The position numbers and the translations under genes were made by a program. Shown here piece by piece: positions 10,344 to 17,996 of a DNA stretch of 57,711 bases. The notes beneath the pieces are model-generated. The model worked only from the letters and a program-made list of their open reading frames with translations, was not told the origin of the DNA and made no database searches. Numbering within the stretch: the first letter of the stretch is position 1; each line of letters opens with the position of its first letter. The DNA is taken from the NCBI GenBank assembly GCA_019116705.1, contig DXBF01000031.1, forward strand, positions 1 through 57,711. The letters run 5' to 3'. Source of the DNA: Candidatus Gemmiger avistercoris (GTDB lineage: Bacteria > Bacillota > Clostridia > Oscillospirales > Ruminococcaceae).

Positions 10344-11039
10344 TCATTCTTCTTCCTTGATGCCCTCGCCGGTGAACATGGCGGTCAGGAACACAAAGAC
10401 GACCGTCTGGATCAAACCGTCGAACAGATCGAAGTAGATGCTGAACACGGCCGGGATGACGGCGGGCACCAGATATTTGATGATCTCCATGATGATATAG
10501 GCGCCCAGTACGTTGCCGAAAAGACGCATGCACAAGGCCAGCGGGCGGATCAGGACTTCCATCAGGTTGATGGGCACCATCACCGCCGTGGGTTTGCCGA
10601 AGCGTTTGAGGCCGCCCAGCAGGCCGTTGTAGCGGAACTGGGCGCCGTAGATCAGCACCATGCTCATCAGGGCCAGGGCGGCGGTGACGTTCACATCCTT
10701 GGTGGGCGAGGTCAGCCCGAACAGGCCGATGATGTTCGCCATGCCGATGTAGAGCGCCACCGTGCCCAGGTAGGGGGCAAAGGGCCGCCAGTGGGGACCG
10801 ATGGTGTCCCTGACGAAGCCGTTGAGGAAGCTGACGCCGCTCTCCAGCACCACCTGGACCCTGCCCGGGTCGCGTACTTTGAGATTCCGTGTTGCCAGAA
10901 GCGTTGCCGCCATCCAGACCGCCATAATGATCCAGGTGACCACCACCGCGCTCCCGACAGGGATGCCGCCGAAAAGCGGGATCGTGAACGCGGTCTCGTT
11001 CTGCATTGCTTCCAGCAGGGTTTGTTTGAAGCCTTCCAA
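10344..11039 (-). CDS. atpB: F1Fo ATP synthase a subunit
   Basis: This 231-residue membrane protein forms the stator channel. It contains the segment with the essential arginine (PLALCMRLFGN) and the C-terminal helix QTVVFVFLTAMF, with about five membrane helices. The start is a TTG at 11039, supported by GAGGTGA 6 bp upstream; an ATG 33 bp downstream is possible but has no better site. It is the first gene of the operon; no atpI is present, and the next gene upstream is divergent. Confidence 0.95.
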   Translation of the reverse strand: MEGFKQTLLEAMQNETAFTIPLFGGIPVGSAVVVTWIIMAVWMAATLLATRNLKVRDPGRVQVVLESGVSFLNGFVRDTIGPHWRPFAPYLGTVALYIGMANIIGLFGLTSPTKDVNVTAALALMSMVLIYGAQFRYNGLLGGLKRFGKPTAVMVPINLMEVLIRPLALCMRLFGNVLGAYIIMEIIKYLVPAVIPAVFSIYFDLFDGLIQTVVFVFLTAMFTGEGIKEEE

Positions 11040-11067
11040 CTCAGTTCACCTCTTTTTCGTCCTTTTT

Positions 11068-11096
11068 ATCTTACGCCCGCCGCCCTGCCCTGATAA
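11068..11096 (-). promoter_or_regulatory. Putative promoter of the atp operon
   Basis: TTATCA and TAAGAT are separated by 17 bp on the minus strand, 28 bp upstream of the atpB start. Each hexamer matches four of six consensus bases. The assignment rests on spacing and position. Confidence 0.4.
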
Positions 11097-11175
11097 GACT
11101 TACGAAAATAAAAAAAACGGAACCGTGCAGATGCACGCATTTTCTCCACCGATCCGCCCCCAACTTTGTGCAAGA

Positions 11176-11204
11176 TTGACGGTTCCCCGCGAAGGTGGTA
11201 TCAT
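11176..11204 (+). promoter_or_regulatory. Sigma-A promoter of the two-component system
   Basis: TTGACG (11176-11181) and TATCAT (11199-11204) are separated by exactly 17 bp. Transcription would start near 11211, about 30 bp before the kinase ATG and upstream of its AAGGAGG site. Confidence 0.7.
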
Positions 11205-11242
11205 AACCGCAGGAAAACACCCCGCCGAAGGAGGGACTTTCC

Positions 11243-12871
11243 ATGGAAAAAAAGACGGCCGGGCATACGATCTATTCCCGCATCCGCCGGGTCTCGGTGC
11301 TGGGCATCCTGGTGGCGATGGTGCTGGCCACCGGCGCGGGCCTGGCCCTGAGCCTGGTGCAGGAACACCGCATGCGCGACGACACGCTGACGGCGGCCGT
11401 GCAGGCGGTGGCCCACACGCTGAACATCGTGGGCGACGGCCGCGAGGAAGCGACGTACCGCTATGTGGACCGCACGGTGCAGGGGCTGGCAGGCATCGAC
11501 CTGTTCGTTCTGTACGACGAAAACGGCGTCCCGCTGTACTTTTATGACATCGTGGCCGGGACCGGCGACCCCGGCGCGCTGCAGCCGCTGGGCGACGGGC
11601 TGCGCCGGCAGCTGGTGGACGGCGCGGCCCCGCTGCTGGACGACGCCGAGACGCCTATGGGCGCCGACTACTGCGCCTACGCCGCCGTGCGCCGGGACGA
11701 CGGCAGTATCCGGGGCTACGTGATGGCCGGGCTGTACCTGCGCTCCATCCGTTTTACGGTGCTGCGCACGCTGGCCATCTATCTGCTCATCGGGCTGGCG
11801 GCGCTGGGCGTGGGCGCGCTGCTGAGCCTGCAGCTGGCGCGGCGGGTCAAAAGCGACCTGCTGGGGTACGAACCCGACGCCTTCCGCGACCTGTTCCTGC
11901 GCCGCATGGAACTGCTGGACGCGCTGGACGAAGGGCTGCTGGCCATCGACCGGGACCACCGGGTGATCTATCTGAACCGGGCCGCGGCGGAACTGCTCTC
12001 GCTGGACAAAAACACCGCCGTGGGCCAGCTGCTGGAAACCGTCCGCCCCCAGTCCAGTATTCCCCGCGTGCTGCATACCGGCAAGGCCGAGTACAGCGTC
12101 AGCGTGCAGACCCAGCGCACGGGGGTCCGCGTACTGTCGGACCGGATGCCGGTACGGCGGGACGGGCAGATCGTGGGCGCGGTGGCGATCTTCCGCAACC
12201 GCACCGAAGTGACCCGCCTGGCCCGGGAACTGACCGGCGTACAGCACATCGTGGAGGCCATGCGCGCCTACACCCACGAATTCATGAACAAGCTGCATGT
12301 GATCCTGGGGCTTCTGCAGCTGGGCGAGGCCCAGCGGGCCGAGGAGTACGTGCTGCAGCTGACCCAGACGCGGGCGCTCTCGGTACGACAGATCTCCCAG
12401 TGCATCGCCGAGCCCTCGGTGGCGGCGCTGCTGATCGGCAAGAGCTGCCGCGCCGCCGAACTGGGCGTGCGCCTGACCCTGGCCCCCGAAAGCCGCCTGA
12501 GCGCCGACACGCCCTGCCTGCCCGCCTCGGCCATGATCACGGTGCTGGGCAACCTGATCGAAAATTCCTTCGACGCCTTCGGCAAATCCCCCGCCGCGCC
12601 GCTGCATGAAGTGGCTGTGGCCATCCTGGAAAGCGACCGCGGGCTGATCCTGAGCGTGGACGACAATGCCTGCGGCATGCCGGAGGAAGTACGCGAACAT
12701 CTGTTCGAGCGGGGCGCCACCTCCAAAGGCGAGGGGCACGGCACCGGGCTGTTCCTGGTCAAACGCATCGTGGACGCCTACGGGGGCGAGATCCGCGTGG
12801 AATCCACCCAGGGGGTGGGCAGTTCCTTCATCCTCACCTTCCCGCCCCAGCCGCCCGCGAACGCGCCCTGA
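11243..12871 (+). CDS. Sensor histidine kinase, CitA/DcuS family
   Basis: This 542-residue sensor has a membrane helix at about 17-38, an extracytoplasmic PDC-like sensing domain (about 40-170), a second helix (about 173-196), a cytoplasmic PAS domain (about 225-320) and a SpoOB-type dimerisation helix whose phospho-acceptor is His345 in HEFMNKLHVILGLLQ. The ATPase domain has its N box (NLIENSFDAF) and DDNACGMP and GHGTGLFLVK boxes. CitA/DcuS sensors respond to citrate or C4-dicarboxylates. No carboxylate transporter or metabolic gene is adjacent, so the ligand and targets are unknown. It forms an operon with the response regulator 39 bp downstream. Confidence 0.9.
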   Translation: MEKKTAGHTIYSRIRRVSVLGILVAMVLATGAGLALSLVQEHRMRDDTLTAAVQAVAHTLNIVGDGREEATYRYVDRTVQGLAGIDLFVLYDENGVPLYFYDIVAGTGDPGALQPLGDGLRRQLVDGAAPLLDDAETPMGADYCAYAAVRRDDGSIRGYVMAGLYLRSIRFTVLRTLAIYLLIGLAALGVGALLSLQLARRVKSDLLGYEPDAFRDLFLRRMELLDALDEGLLAIDRDHRVIYLNRAAAELLSLDKNTAVGQLLETVRPQSSIPRVLHTGKAEYSVSVQTQRTGVRVLSDRMPVRRDGQIVGAVAIFRNRTEVTRLARELTGVQHIVEAMRAYTHEFMNKLHVILGLLQLGEAQRAEEYVLQLTQTRALSVRQISQCIAEPSVAALLIGKSCRAAELGVRLTLAPESRLSADTPCLPASAMITVLGNLIENSFDAFGKSPAAPLHEVAVAILESDRGLILSVDDNACGMPEEVREHLFERGATSKGEGHGTGLFLVKRIVDAYGGEIRVESTQGVGSSFILTFPPQPPANAP

Positions 12872-12910
12872 CGCCCCGGAAACAGCAGTTCCCCTGCAGA
12901 AAGGTTCCCT

Positions 12911-13576
12911 ATGTATACTGTTGTCATTGTGGAGGACGACCCCCTGATCACCGAACTCAACCGCCGCTATACCGAGCAGGACGGCCGCTTTGCCGTGGCC
13001 TGCACCTTTGCCCTGCCGCGGCGGGCGCTGGAATGGCTGCGGCACAACTCTGCCGACCTGGTGATCCTGGATTTTTACATGCCCCAGATGAACGGGCTGG
13101 AATTTTTGCAGGCCGTGCGGACCGCCGGCATCGCGGCGGATGTGATCATGATCACCGCCGCCAACGACGCCGCCACGGTGGAGGCCCTGACCCGCCTGGG
13201 CGTGGTGGATTACCTGGTCAAGCCTTTCGCCTATGAGCGGTTCCGGCAGGCGCTGGACGCCTTCTGCCGCCGCCGCAGCGCCATGCGCGGCAGCCTGGAC
13301 CAGAGCGCGCTGGACAGCCTGCTCCATGCAGCGCCCCCCGCCCCGGCCGCCCTGCCCAAAGGCATGCAGGCCCAGACCCGGGAACGCATCCTGGCCTGTA
13401 TGCGCAGCGCTCCCGACCGTGCCTGCACCTGTGAGGAGATCGCCGAGGCCGCCGGGCTTTCGGTGGTGACGGTGCGGCGGTATCTGGCCTACCTGGCCCA
13501 GCAGGGCCAGGTGGCGGGCGATATGAATTACGGCACCGGCGGGCGGCCCTGCCTGGTGTACCGGCTGAACCTGTGA
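12911..13576 (+). CDS. Response regulator, CitB/DcuR family
   Basis: This 221-residue regulator has a receiver domain with acidic residues EDD (8-10), phospho-acceptor Asp54 (ILDFYMPQMNG) and the conserved Lys in YLVKPF. A C-terminal helix-turn-helix (about 170-205, TCEEIAEAAGLSVVTVRRYL) ends the protein. This is the normal layout of DcuR/CitB transcription factors paired with CitA-type kinases. Its AGAAAGG site lies just upstream. No inverted-repeat target was identified nearby, and the regulated genes may lie elsewhere. Confidence 0.9.
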   Translation: MYTVVIVEDDPLITELNRRYTEQDGRFAVACTFALPRRALEWLRHNSADLVILDFYMPQMNGLEFLQAVRTAGIAADVIMITAANDAATVEALTRLGVVDYLVKPFAYERFRQALDAFCRRRSAMRGSLDQSALDSLLHAAPPAPAALPKGMQAQTRERILACMRSAPDRACTCEEIAEAAGLSVVTVRRYLAYLAQQGQVAGDMNYGTGGRPCLVYRLNL

Positions 13577-13631
13577 ACGCCCCGCGCCCGGGGCCCATGC
13601 GCCTGCCCCGCGCCTTCCGGCGGCGCGGCGG

Positions 13632-13660
13632 TTGACTTTTGCCGCCAAAAGGCTTACACT
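13632..13660 (+). promoter_or_regulatory. Sigma-A promoter of the GtrA-like gene
   Basis: TTGACT (13632-13637) and TACACT (13655-13660) are 17 bp apart, about 50 bp upstream of the GtrA-like GTG start. The gene is therefore probably transcribed separately from the response regulator. Confidence 0.7.
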
Positions 13661-13713
13661 GAAAGCAGTCCCCATTCTTTGTGCATGGTATATAAAGAAA
13701 GGAGCCCTGCTTC

Positions 13714-14118
13714 GTGCATAGTGCCAAAGCCGCCGTGCTGCGGTTCGGGAAGTTTTCGCTTTCGTCGCTGTCCTCCAGCATGGTGGACCTGGCGGCCTTC
13801 GCCCTGCTGTGCGAAGCGCTGCGCCCCGCCCTGCCGGAAGCCGCAGCCATTGTTGCCGCCACCGTTGCGGCGCGGGTGCTGTCCTCGCTGTGCAACTACC
13901 TTATCAACTATTTTCTGGTATTTCAGAGCCACACCGCCCACGGCCGTTCCGCCAGCCTGTACACCGTGATCACGGTGCTCAAAACGCTGGCCAGCGCGCT
14001 GCTGGTGGCCTGGCTGGCCGCCCTGCTGCCCGCCGTGCCGGAACTGGGGTTGAAGATCCCGGTGGATGTGGCGCTGTTCTTCCTCAACTATCTGGCGCAG
14101 AAAGCCTTTGTCTATTGA
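13714..14118 (+). CDS. GtrA-family membrane protein
   Basis: This 134-residue protein has four predicted membrane helices and the GtrA hallmark segments (RFGKFSLSSLSSSMVDLAAF near the N terminus, SSLCNYLINYFLVF in the middle). GtrA proteins are thought to flip polyprenyl-phosphate-linked sugars. The start is GTG at 13714 with AAAGGAG 9 bp upstream. Its usual partners, a DPM1-like GT2 and a GT-C transferase, are found at 39001-41620, so it may serve that system from a distance (inference). Confidence 0.85.
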   Translation: MHSAKAAVLRFGKFSLSSLSSSMVDLAAFALLCEALRPALPEAAAIVAATVAARVLSSLCNYLINYFLVFQSHTAHGRSASLYTVITVLKTLASALLVAWLAALLPAVPELGLKIPVDVALFFLNYLAQKAFVY

Positions 14119-14132
14119 CCGGTTTCGTGCGT

Positions 14133-14176
14133 ACAAAGCCTCGCCCCGCGCGATATCGCGCGGGGCGAGGCTTTGT
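14133..14176. terminator. Perfect 44-bp palindrome, bidirectional terminator
   Basis: Two 22-bp arms are exact reverse complements with no spacer. The outer ends read ACAAAG and CTTTGT, giving A- and T-rich flanks on both strands. It lies between the convergent GtrA-like and MBL-fold genes, 14 bp and 25 bp from their stop codons, which fits a shared intrinsic terminator. Confidence 0.8.
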
Positions 14177-14201
14177 CCATGTGATAAGGGCCGCGCGCCG
14201 T

Positions 14202-15017
14202 TCACAGCGCCAGTTCCTCGCCGCTGTGCAGCGCGCGCAGCTGATCCCCCAGGATCTGCTGCAGCCGTTCCTGGGCCGGGCGGCCCGTGCAGTGGCCGGT
14301 GTAGAACTGCGTGTGCCGGTACGCCTGCAGAGCGCGGCCGGTCTGCTCGATGGTCTGCCACTCCGCGCCGGTGTAGGGGCCGGCCTGCTTCATGTGGAAG
14401 CCGCTGACCACCACATCGGGGTCCGCGCCGAACAAAGCGCGGTAACGGTCCAGGATGTTGAGGATGCCGTTATGGGCGCAGCCGGAGAGCAGGATATGCC
14501 GCCCGCCCTGGCACACCACCAGGCACTGTTCATGGGCAAAATCGTCCTGCACCCGGCTGCCGTCGGCCCGGCGCACCGACAGTTCCCGGTTGCTCCGGGG
14601 CCAGAACCGCCGCCCGGTGATCCCCGCAAACAGAAACAGTTCTTCATCCAGGCGGCAGTCGCCGTCCAGCAGGCGCAGCCCCGGCAGTTCCAGGATGGCT
14701 TTGTCGATGCCGATGTACCGCTCGCCGTGGAAAAATTCCCCCGCCGCGCCCCGCTGCATATAGATGCGGGCCCCCGGGGCCAGCGCCGCCGCCTGCCGCA
14801 GCCCGCCCGCGTGGTCGTAGTGGCCGTGGCTCAGCACGATGGTATCCACCCGCCCCAGGTCTAGCCCCAGCACCGCCGCGTTGGCGGCGAAGGCGCCGGT
14901 GGCGCCGGTGTCCATCAACAGGGTATGGCGGCCGGTCTCGACGTACAGGCTCAGGCCGTGCTCGTGGGCGCAGCCCGGTGCGCCGGGGGTGTTTTCGATC
15001 AGGGTGACGATGCGCAT
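14202..15017 (-). CDS. MBL-fold metallo-hydrolase (COG1237-like)
   Basis: This 271-residue metallo-beta-lactamase fold protein carries the metal motif SHGHYDHAGGL, a later His in SGCAHNGILNIL and a final His in TGHCTGR. It resembles the family that includes methanopterin-pathway beta-ribofuranosylaminobenzene-phosphate synthase-like enzymes, but that function is not expected in this organism. The start at 15017 (MRIVTLIENTPG) is preceded by AAGGAGGG; an upstream in-frame start lacks a site. It is a single-gene unit convergent with the GtrA-like gene. The substrate is unknown. Confidence 0.85.
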   Translation of the reverse strand: MRIVTLIENTPGAPGCAHEHGLSLYVETGRHTLLMDTGATGAFAANAAVLGLDLGRVDTIVLSHGHYDHAGGLRQAAALAPGARIYMQRGAAGEFFHGERYIGIDKAILELPGLRLLDGDCRLDEELFLFAGITGRRFWPRSNRELSVRRADGSRVQDDFAHEQCLVVCQGGRHILLSGCAHNGILNILDRYRALFGADPDVVVSGFHMKQAGPYTGAEWQTIEQTGRALQAYRHTQFYTGHCTGRPAQERLQQILGDQLRALHSGEELAL

Positions 15018-15046
15018 GGCGCTCCCTCCTTCCGGGTCCTGCCCCC

Positions 15047-15055
15047 AGTATAGCA
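15047..15055 (-). promoter_or_regulatory. Extended -10 element of the MBL-fold gene
   Basis: On the minus strand TGCTATACT matches an extended -10 (TGn-TATACT). No good -35 is visible. The 16 bases 15039-15054 are identical to 33708-33723 upstream of another minus-strand gene. Confidence 0.4.
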
Positions 15056-15070
15056 CAAGGGCAAGCAAAG

Positions 15071-15103
15071 AAAAAGGGCGGCGCAGCCAAAGCTGCGCCG
15101 CCC
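15071..15103 (-). terminator. Intrinsic terminator on the minus strand
   Basis: A 12-bp stem (15076-15087 with 15092-15103) and a CAAA loop are followed on the minus strand by a T-rich run (TTTTTCTTTG). It can end transcription arriving from the OB-fold lipoprotein gene after reading through the repeat region. Confidence 0.65.
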
Positions 15104-15428
15104 CTACCGGCTCAAATTTCTAATAAAACCGTCGCCGACGGCGGACATGTGCCGACGGCGGCGACACAACCAGGGAAATTTCACCCAAAATTGTGTGCGA
15201 GGCCCTACGGGCCGAGTGCGCGGTTTTGGGTGAAATTTTGTCGAAAGGGAATCCAAAGGGCTGCGAAGCCGCGCGCCGCCTGCGGCGGATGCAGCGAGGC
15301 GGAGCAGGGGCAGCGGTCGCAGAGCGCAAGCGCCGCCCAAGGCGCGCAGCGGGATGCGGAAACCGCAACCCGTCAAACATGAGCGTCAGGCACCGCCGTG
15401 CGTGACTGTTGCCCTCTTTGAGTGCCGC

Positions 15429-16277
15429 TTAGCCGTTGACCGTCACAGAAGTGATGTGGGGGTTGACGCCCTCGTACCAGTAGAGGAAGCCCTCGCAGTC
15501 GATGGTCTGGCCGATCTCCAGGGCCTCCACGGCCTTGTAGACTTCGCTCTCGCTGTCGCAGAGGTAGCTCTCCACCAGGAACTGGTATTTTTCGCCGTTG
15601 TACTCCACGTTGAAGTACACATCGTCGCCCTGGGTGCCGGAACCGTCGTAGTTGTACAGGAAGGCGTACTGGGTCTCATCACCATCGATTTCGCTGGGGG
15701 CCACGGTCAGGCCAGTGAACTTGACCTTCTGGTTCTGATGGCTCTCCAGTTCGTCGGTGCCCAGCAGTTCGGTCACGTCCACGGGCTCGGCCACGTAGGT
15801 GTCAGCGTCATCGACAAAAGTAAAGGTGCAGCCTTCCGCGATTTCCACCTCGCCGGCCCACATCGTTTTTTCGCCGCTGATCTGCACACAGACCCCCTCG
15901 GTCAGCTTTTCAAAGTCCTCAGGGGTGCACTGGACGCGGTAAGCAAAATAGGCGCCATCCTCATCCTGCAGATAGAGAGAGGTATTGCTAAGACCAGTAG
16001 TCGGATCAGTGTACAGGCTTTGCTTCGCCTGGACATAGCCTTGGATGGTGACAGGCACTCTGTCACCTTCCTTGACCTCGATCGCCATATACTCGTCGTA
16101 GGTCATGACCTCGCCGATGGGGGCAGCCGCTTCAGACGTGGCGGCTTCGGACTCCGCCGCCGGGGTGGCTTCGGGTTCACCGGAAGCGGCCTCGCTGGAA
16201 GACGAAGCGCCGCCCGCGCAGGCGGTGGCGGACACAGCCAGACCCAGCGCCAGAAGCACAGACAAAAACTTTTTCAT
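15429..16277 (-). CDS. Lipoprotein with tandem OB-fold-like domains
   Basis: This 282-residue exported protein has a signal peptide with lipobox SATAC (Cys20), then a Ser/Glu/Ala-rich linker (about 22-60). Two beta-rich regions follow (about 80-175 and 185-282). The first, with VTIQGYVQ, SLYLQDEDG, AYFAYRVQC and VCVQISG, looks like an OB fold; the second repeats the layout. The start at 16277 has AAGGAGG upstream. It has its own promoter and lies downstream of the sugar ABC transporter, but no functional link is shown. The function is unknown; binding of an extracellular ligand is plausible. Confidence 0.8.
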   Translation of the reverse strand: MKKFLSVLLALGLAVSATACAGGASSSSEAASGEPEATPAAESEAATSEAAAPIGEVMTYDEYMAIEVKEGDRVPVTIQGYVQAKQSLYTDPTTGLSNTSLYLQDEDGAYFAYRVQCTPEDFEKLTEGVCVQISGEKTMWAGEVEIAEGCTFTFVDDADTYVAEPVDVTELLGTDELESHQNQKVKFTGLTVAPSEIDGDETQYAFLYNYDGSGTQGDDVYFNVEYNGEKYQFLVESYLCDSESEVYKAVEALEIGQTIDCEGFLYWYEGVNPHITSVTVNG

Positions 16278-16334
16278 AGGTTCTTTCCTCCTTATGTTCG
16301 GGGGTGCGGCGCAGGGTGCGCAGCAGCCGCTTTT

Positions 16335-16362
16335 ATTATACTGCAAATCGCGAAAAAAGCAA
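16335..16362 (-). promoter_or_regulatory. Promoter of the OB-fold lipoprotein gene
   Basis: TTGCTT and a perfect TATAAT are separated by 16 bp on the minus strand, 57 bp upstream of the lipoprotein start. The gene is thus probably expressed independently of the ABC transporter genes. Confidence 0.6.
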
Positions 16363-16379
16363 CCGCCGCCAGGTTTTTC

Positions 16380-17996
16380 TTACTCTTTTTTTACCTTTTT
16401 GCGCGCGCGCACCGCCTGCCGGGCCACGCAGGCCAGGATGCACGCCCAGGCGGCAGCCAGCGCCGCCAGCAGGGCCGCCGCCGTTCCGGGCAGCGGGCCC
16501 AGGTCGGCCTTGACGGCCCCGTTGGCCGCCATCGAATCCAGGTGGTAGAGGGCGGCGGTGTCGGTATAAAGCTGGTCGATGAACGCATCGTCCACCGTCT
16601 GGCCGCGGCGCACGCCTTTGGTCACATCCTCGATGAGCTGGCCCGCCGCGTTGCGCAAACTGGCCGAACCGTTGAACACCGCCGTGGTGAAGGTGTCGTC
16701 GGGGTGGTCCAGCAAAAGCTGCGCGGCCTGGATCTTGATATCGTAGTGGTCATCGTCATCTTCCCCGGCGCGGGAGAGATAGTCCTGGTATTCCGGCGTG
16801 CTGCGGGCCTTTTCGGTCACGGGGACGTAGCCCTCGGTCTGGGAGTATGCGATCTGGACCTCGTCCGTCAGCAGGTACTGGGCGAACAGCCAGGAGGCCA
16901 GCACTTCCTGCGGGTCCTCCTTGTTGAAGATGCAGACCGACGGCCCCTGGCTGATCATCTGCGGGTGGGCGGGGTCGAACTGGGGCACCGGGTAGACGGC
17001 GGTCTCGAACTCCACGATCTCGCTGGGGTCGATATCCACCAGCGGCGCGTCGCAGCCCATCCAGGTAGCCCCGGCGGTGGAGTCCACCGCGAAAATGCAC
17101 TGCCCGGCGTTCAGGAAGTTGGCCGGGTAGCCGGAAATTTTAAAGGTGGAGAAGGCCCCGCTGGCGGTATGGCCCGCAATATCCAGCAGCAGGTCTTTGG
17201 TAGTGTCGTTGAACAGCTGCACGTCCCCCGACGCGGTGGAATAGCCCGCGTTCAACTGGCGCAGCATCTGGATCATCATGTTGTCGGTGGATTTGTAGAT
17301 AAAGGGGATCAGCACTTCCTGGCCGTTGATGGCATAGATGCCGTCGGCCCCTTTGGTGGCGGCCGCCGCCTCGGACACTTCCCAGATGAAGTCCCAGGTC
17401 AGGGTGTCCTCGGGCAGGGTGAAGCCCAGGGCCTCCACCATATCCTTGTTCACATAGCAGGCCTCGGTGGAGCGCATATAGGGCAGGGCGTAGTAGTGGC
17501 CGTTCAGGCGGCCTTCTTCCAGGAACCGGGGCATGATCTCGTCCTGCGCGGGGCCGTCGAAGGCCAGTTCGCTGCCGCCCAGGCCGTACTTTTCATCGGT
17601 GAACAGGCCGTCCAGCGGCACCACCACGTTGTCGCCGGTCAGGTAGGTGGCGATGTGGTCGGGGTAGGTGATGCAGACGTTGGGCGTGGTGCCGGTGGAA
17701 ATGTTGGTGATCACGTCGTTGTAGATGTCGCCGTAGTCGGTGTAGAGCCGCAGCGTCACCGTGATGTTGGGGTACAGGGCCTGGAAATCCTCGATGGCCT
17801 GGCGGTAGATGTCGGTCTGGGTCTTGTTGGTGTCGTTCTTGGCCCAGAAGGTGATCTCATAGTCCCGGCTGGCGTCGAAGCTGTCCGGCACGGTGAAGGC
17901 GGCCTGTTCCCGGCTGCCGTGGCAGCCGGTGAGCAGCAGCCCGACGGCCAGCGCGGCGGCCGGCAGCAGCGCGGCGGGACGGGTACGGTGTTTCAT
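16380..17996 (-). CDS. Sugar ABC transporter substrate-binding lipoprotein with C-terminal membrane helix
   Basis: This 538-residue family 1 solute-binding protein has a lipobox LLLTGC (Cys25) and the usual opening YEITFWAKNDTNKTQ. It ends with a hydrophobic segment (about 505-525) followed by a basic tail rich in Arg and Lys, so it seems tethered at both ends. Most binding proteins of this class are about 420-450 residues and lack that helix. The ATG overlaps the upstream permease stop (ATGA), with GGAGG 10 bp before it. Together with two permeases and an ATPase it forms a CUT1 importer. The substrate could be an oligosaccharide or a glycerol-3-phosphate-like compound, and is not determined here. 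Confidence 0.9.
   Translation of the reverse strand: MKHRTRPAALLPAAALAVGLLLTGCHGSREQAAFTVPDSFDASRDYEITFWAKNDTNKTQTDIYRQAIEDFQALYPNITVTLRLYTDYGDIYNDVITNISTGTTPNVCITYPDHIATYLTGDNVVVPLDGLFTDEKYGLGGSELAFDGPAQDEIMPRFLEEGRLNGHYYALPYMRSTEACYVNKDMVEALGFTLPEDTLTWDFIWEVSEAAAATKGADGIYAINGQEVLIPFIYKSTDNMMIQMLRQLNAGYSTASGDVQLFNDTTKDLLLDIAGHTASGAFSTFKISGYPANFLNAGQCIFAVDSTAGATWMGCDAPLVDIDPSEIVEFETAVYPVPQFDPAHPQMISQGPSVCIFNKEDPQEVLASWLFAQYLLTDEVQIAYSQTEGYVPVTEKARSTPEYQDYLSRAGEDDDDHYDIKIQAAQLLLDHPDDTFTTAVFNGSASLRNAAGQLIEDVTKGVRRGQTVDDAFIDQLYTDTAALYHLDSMAANGAVKADLGPLPGTAAALLAALAAAWACILACVARQAVRARKKVKKE

Larger units (their letters stand above)
15018..15428. repeat. Repeat-rich intergenic region with nested inverted repeats
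   Basis: No credible gene lies in these 411 bp; apparent small frames on both strands are compositional. The region contains a hairpin of the GGGCGGC...GCCGCCC-CTAC type (15076-15107). It also has a 15-bp inverted repeat AAATTTCACCCAAAA (15176-15190) with its complement at 15224-15238, around an inner GGCCC/GGGCC stem (15201-15213). A motif GAGCGTCAGGCA (15381-15392) recurs at 53713-53724. The composition suggests a compound intergenic repeat element of the kind dispersed in Oscillospiraceae genomes. Confidence 0.6.

Noticed and set aside
15104..15380. Several 70-90 codon frames on both strands in the repeat region
   Set aside because: They overlap inverted repeats and a terminator, lack ribosome binding sites and have Arg/Ala/Pro composition without domain features.
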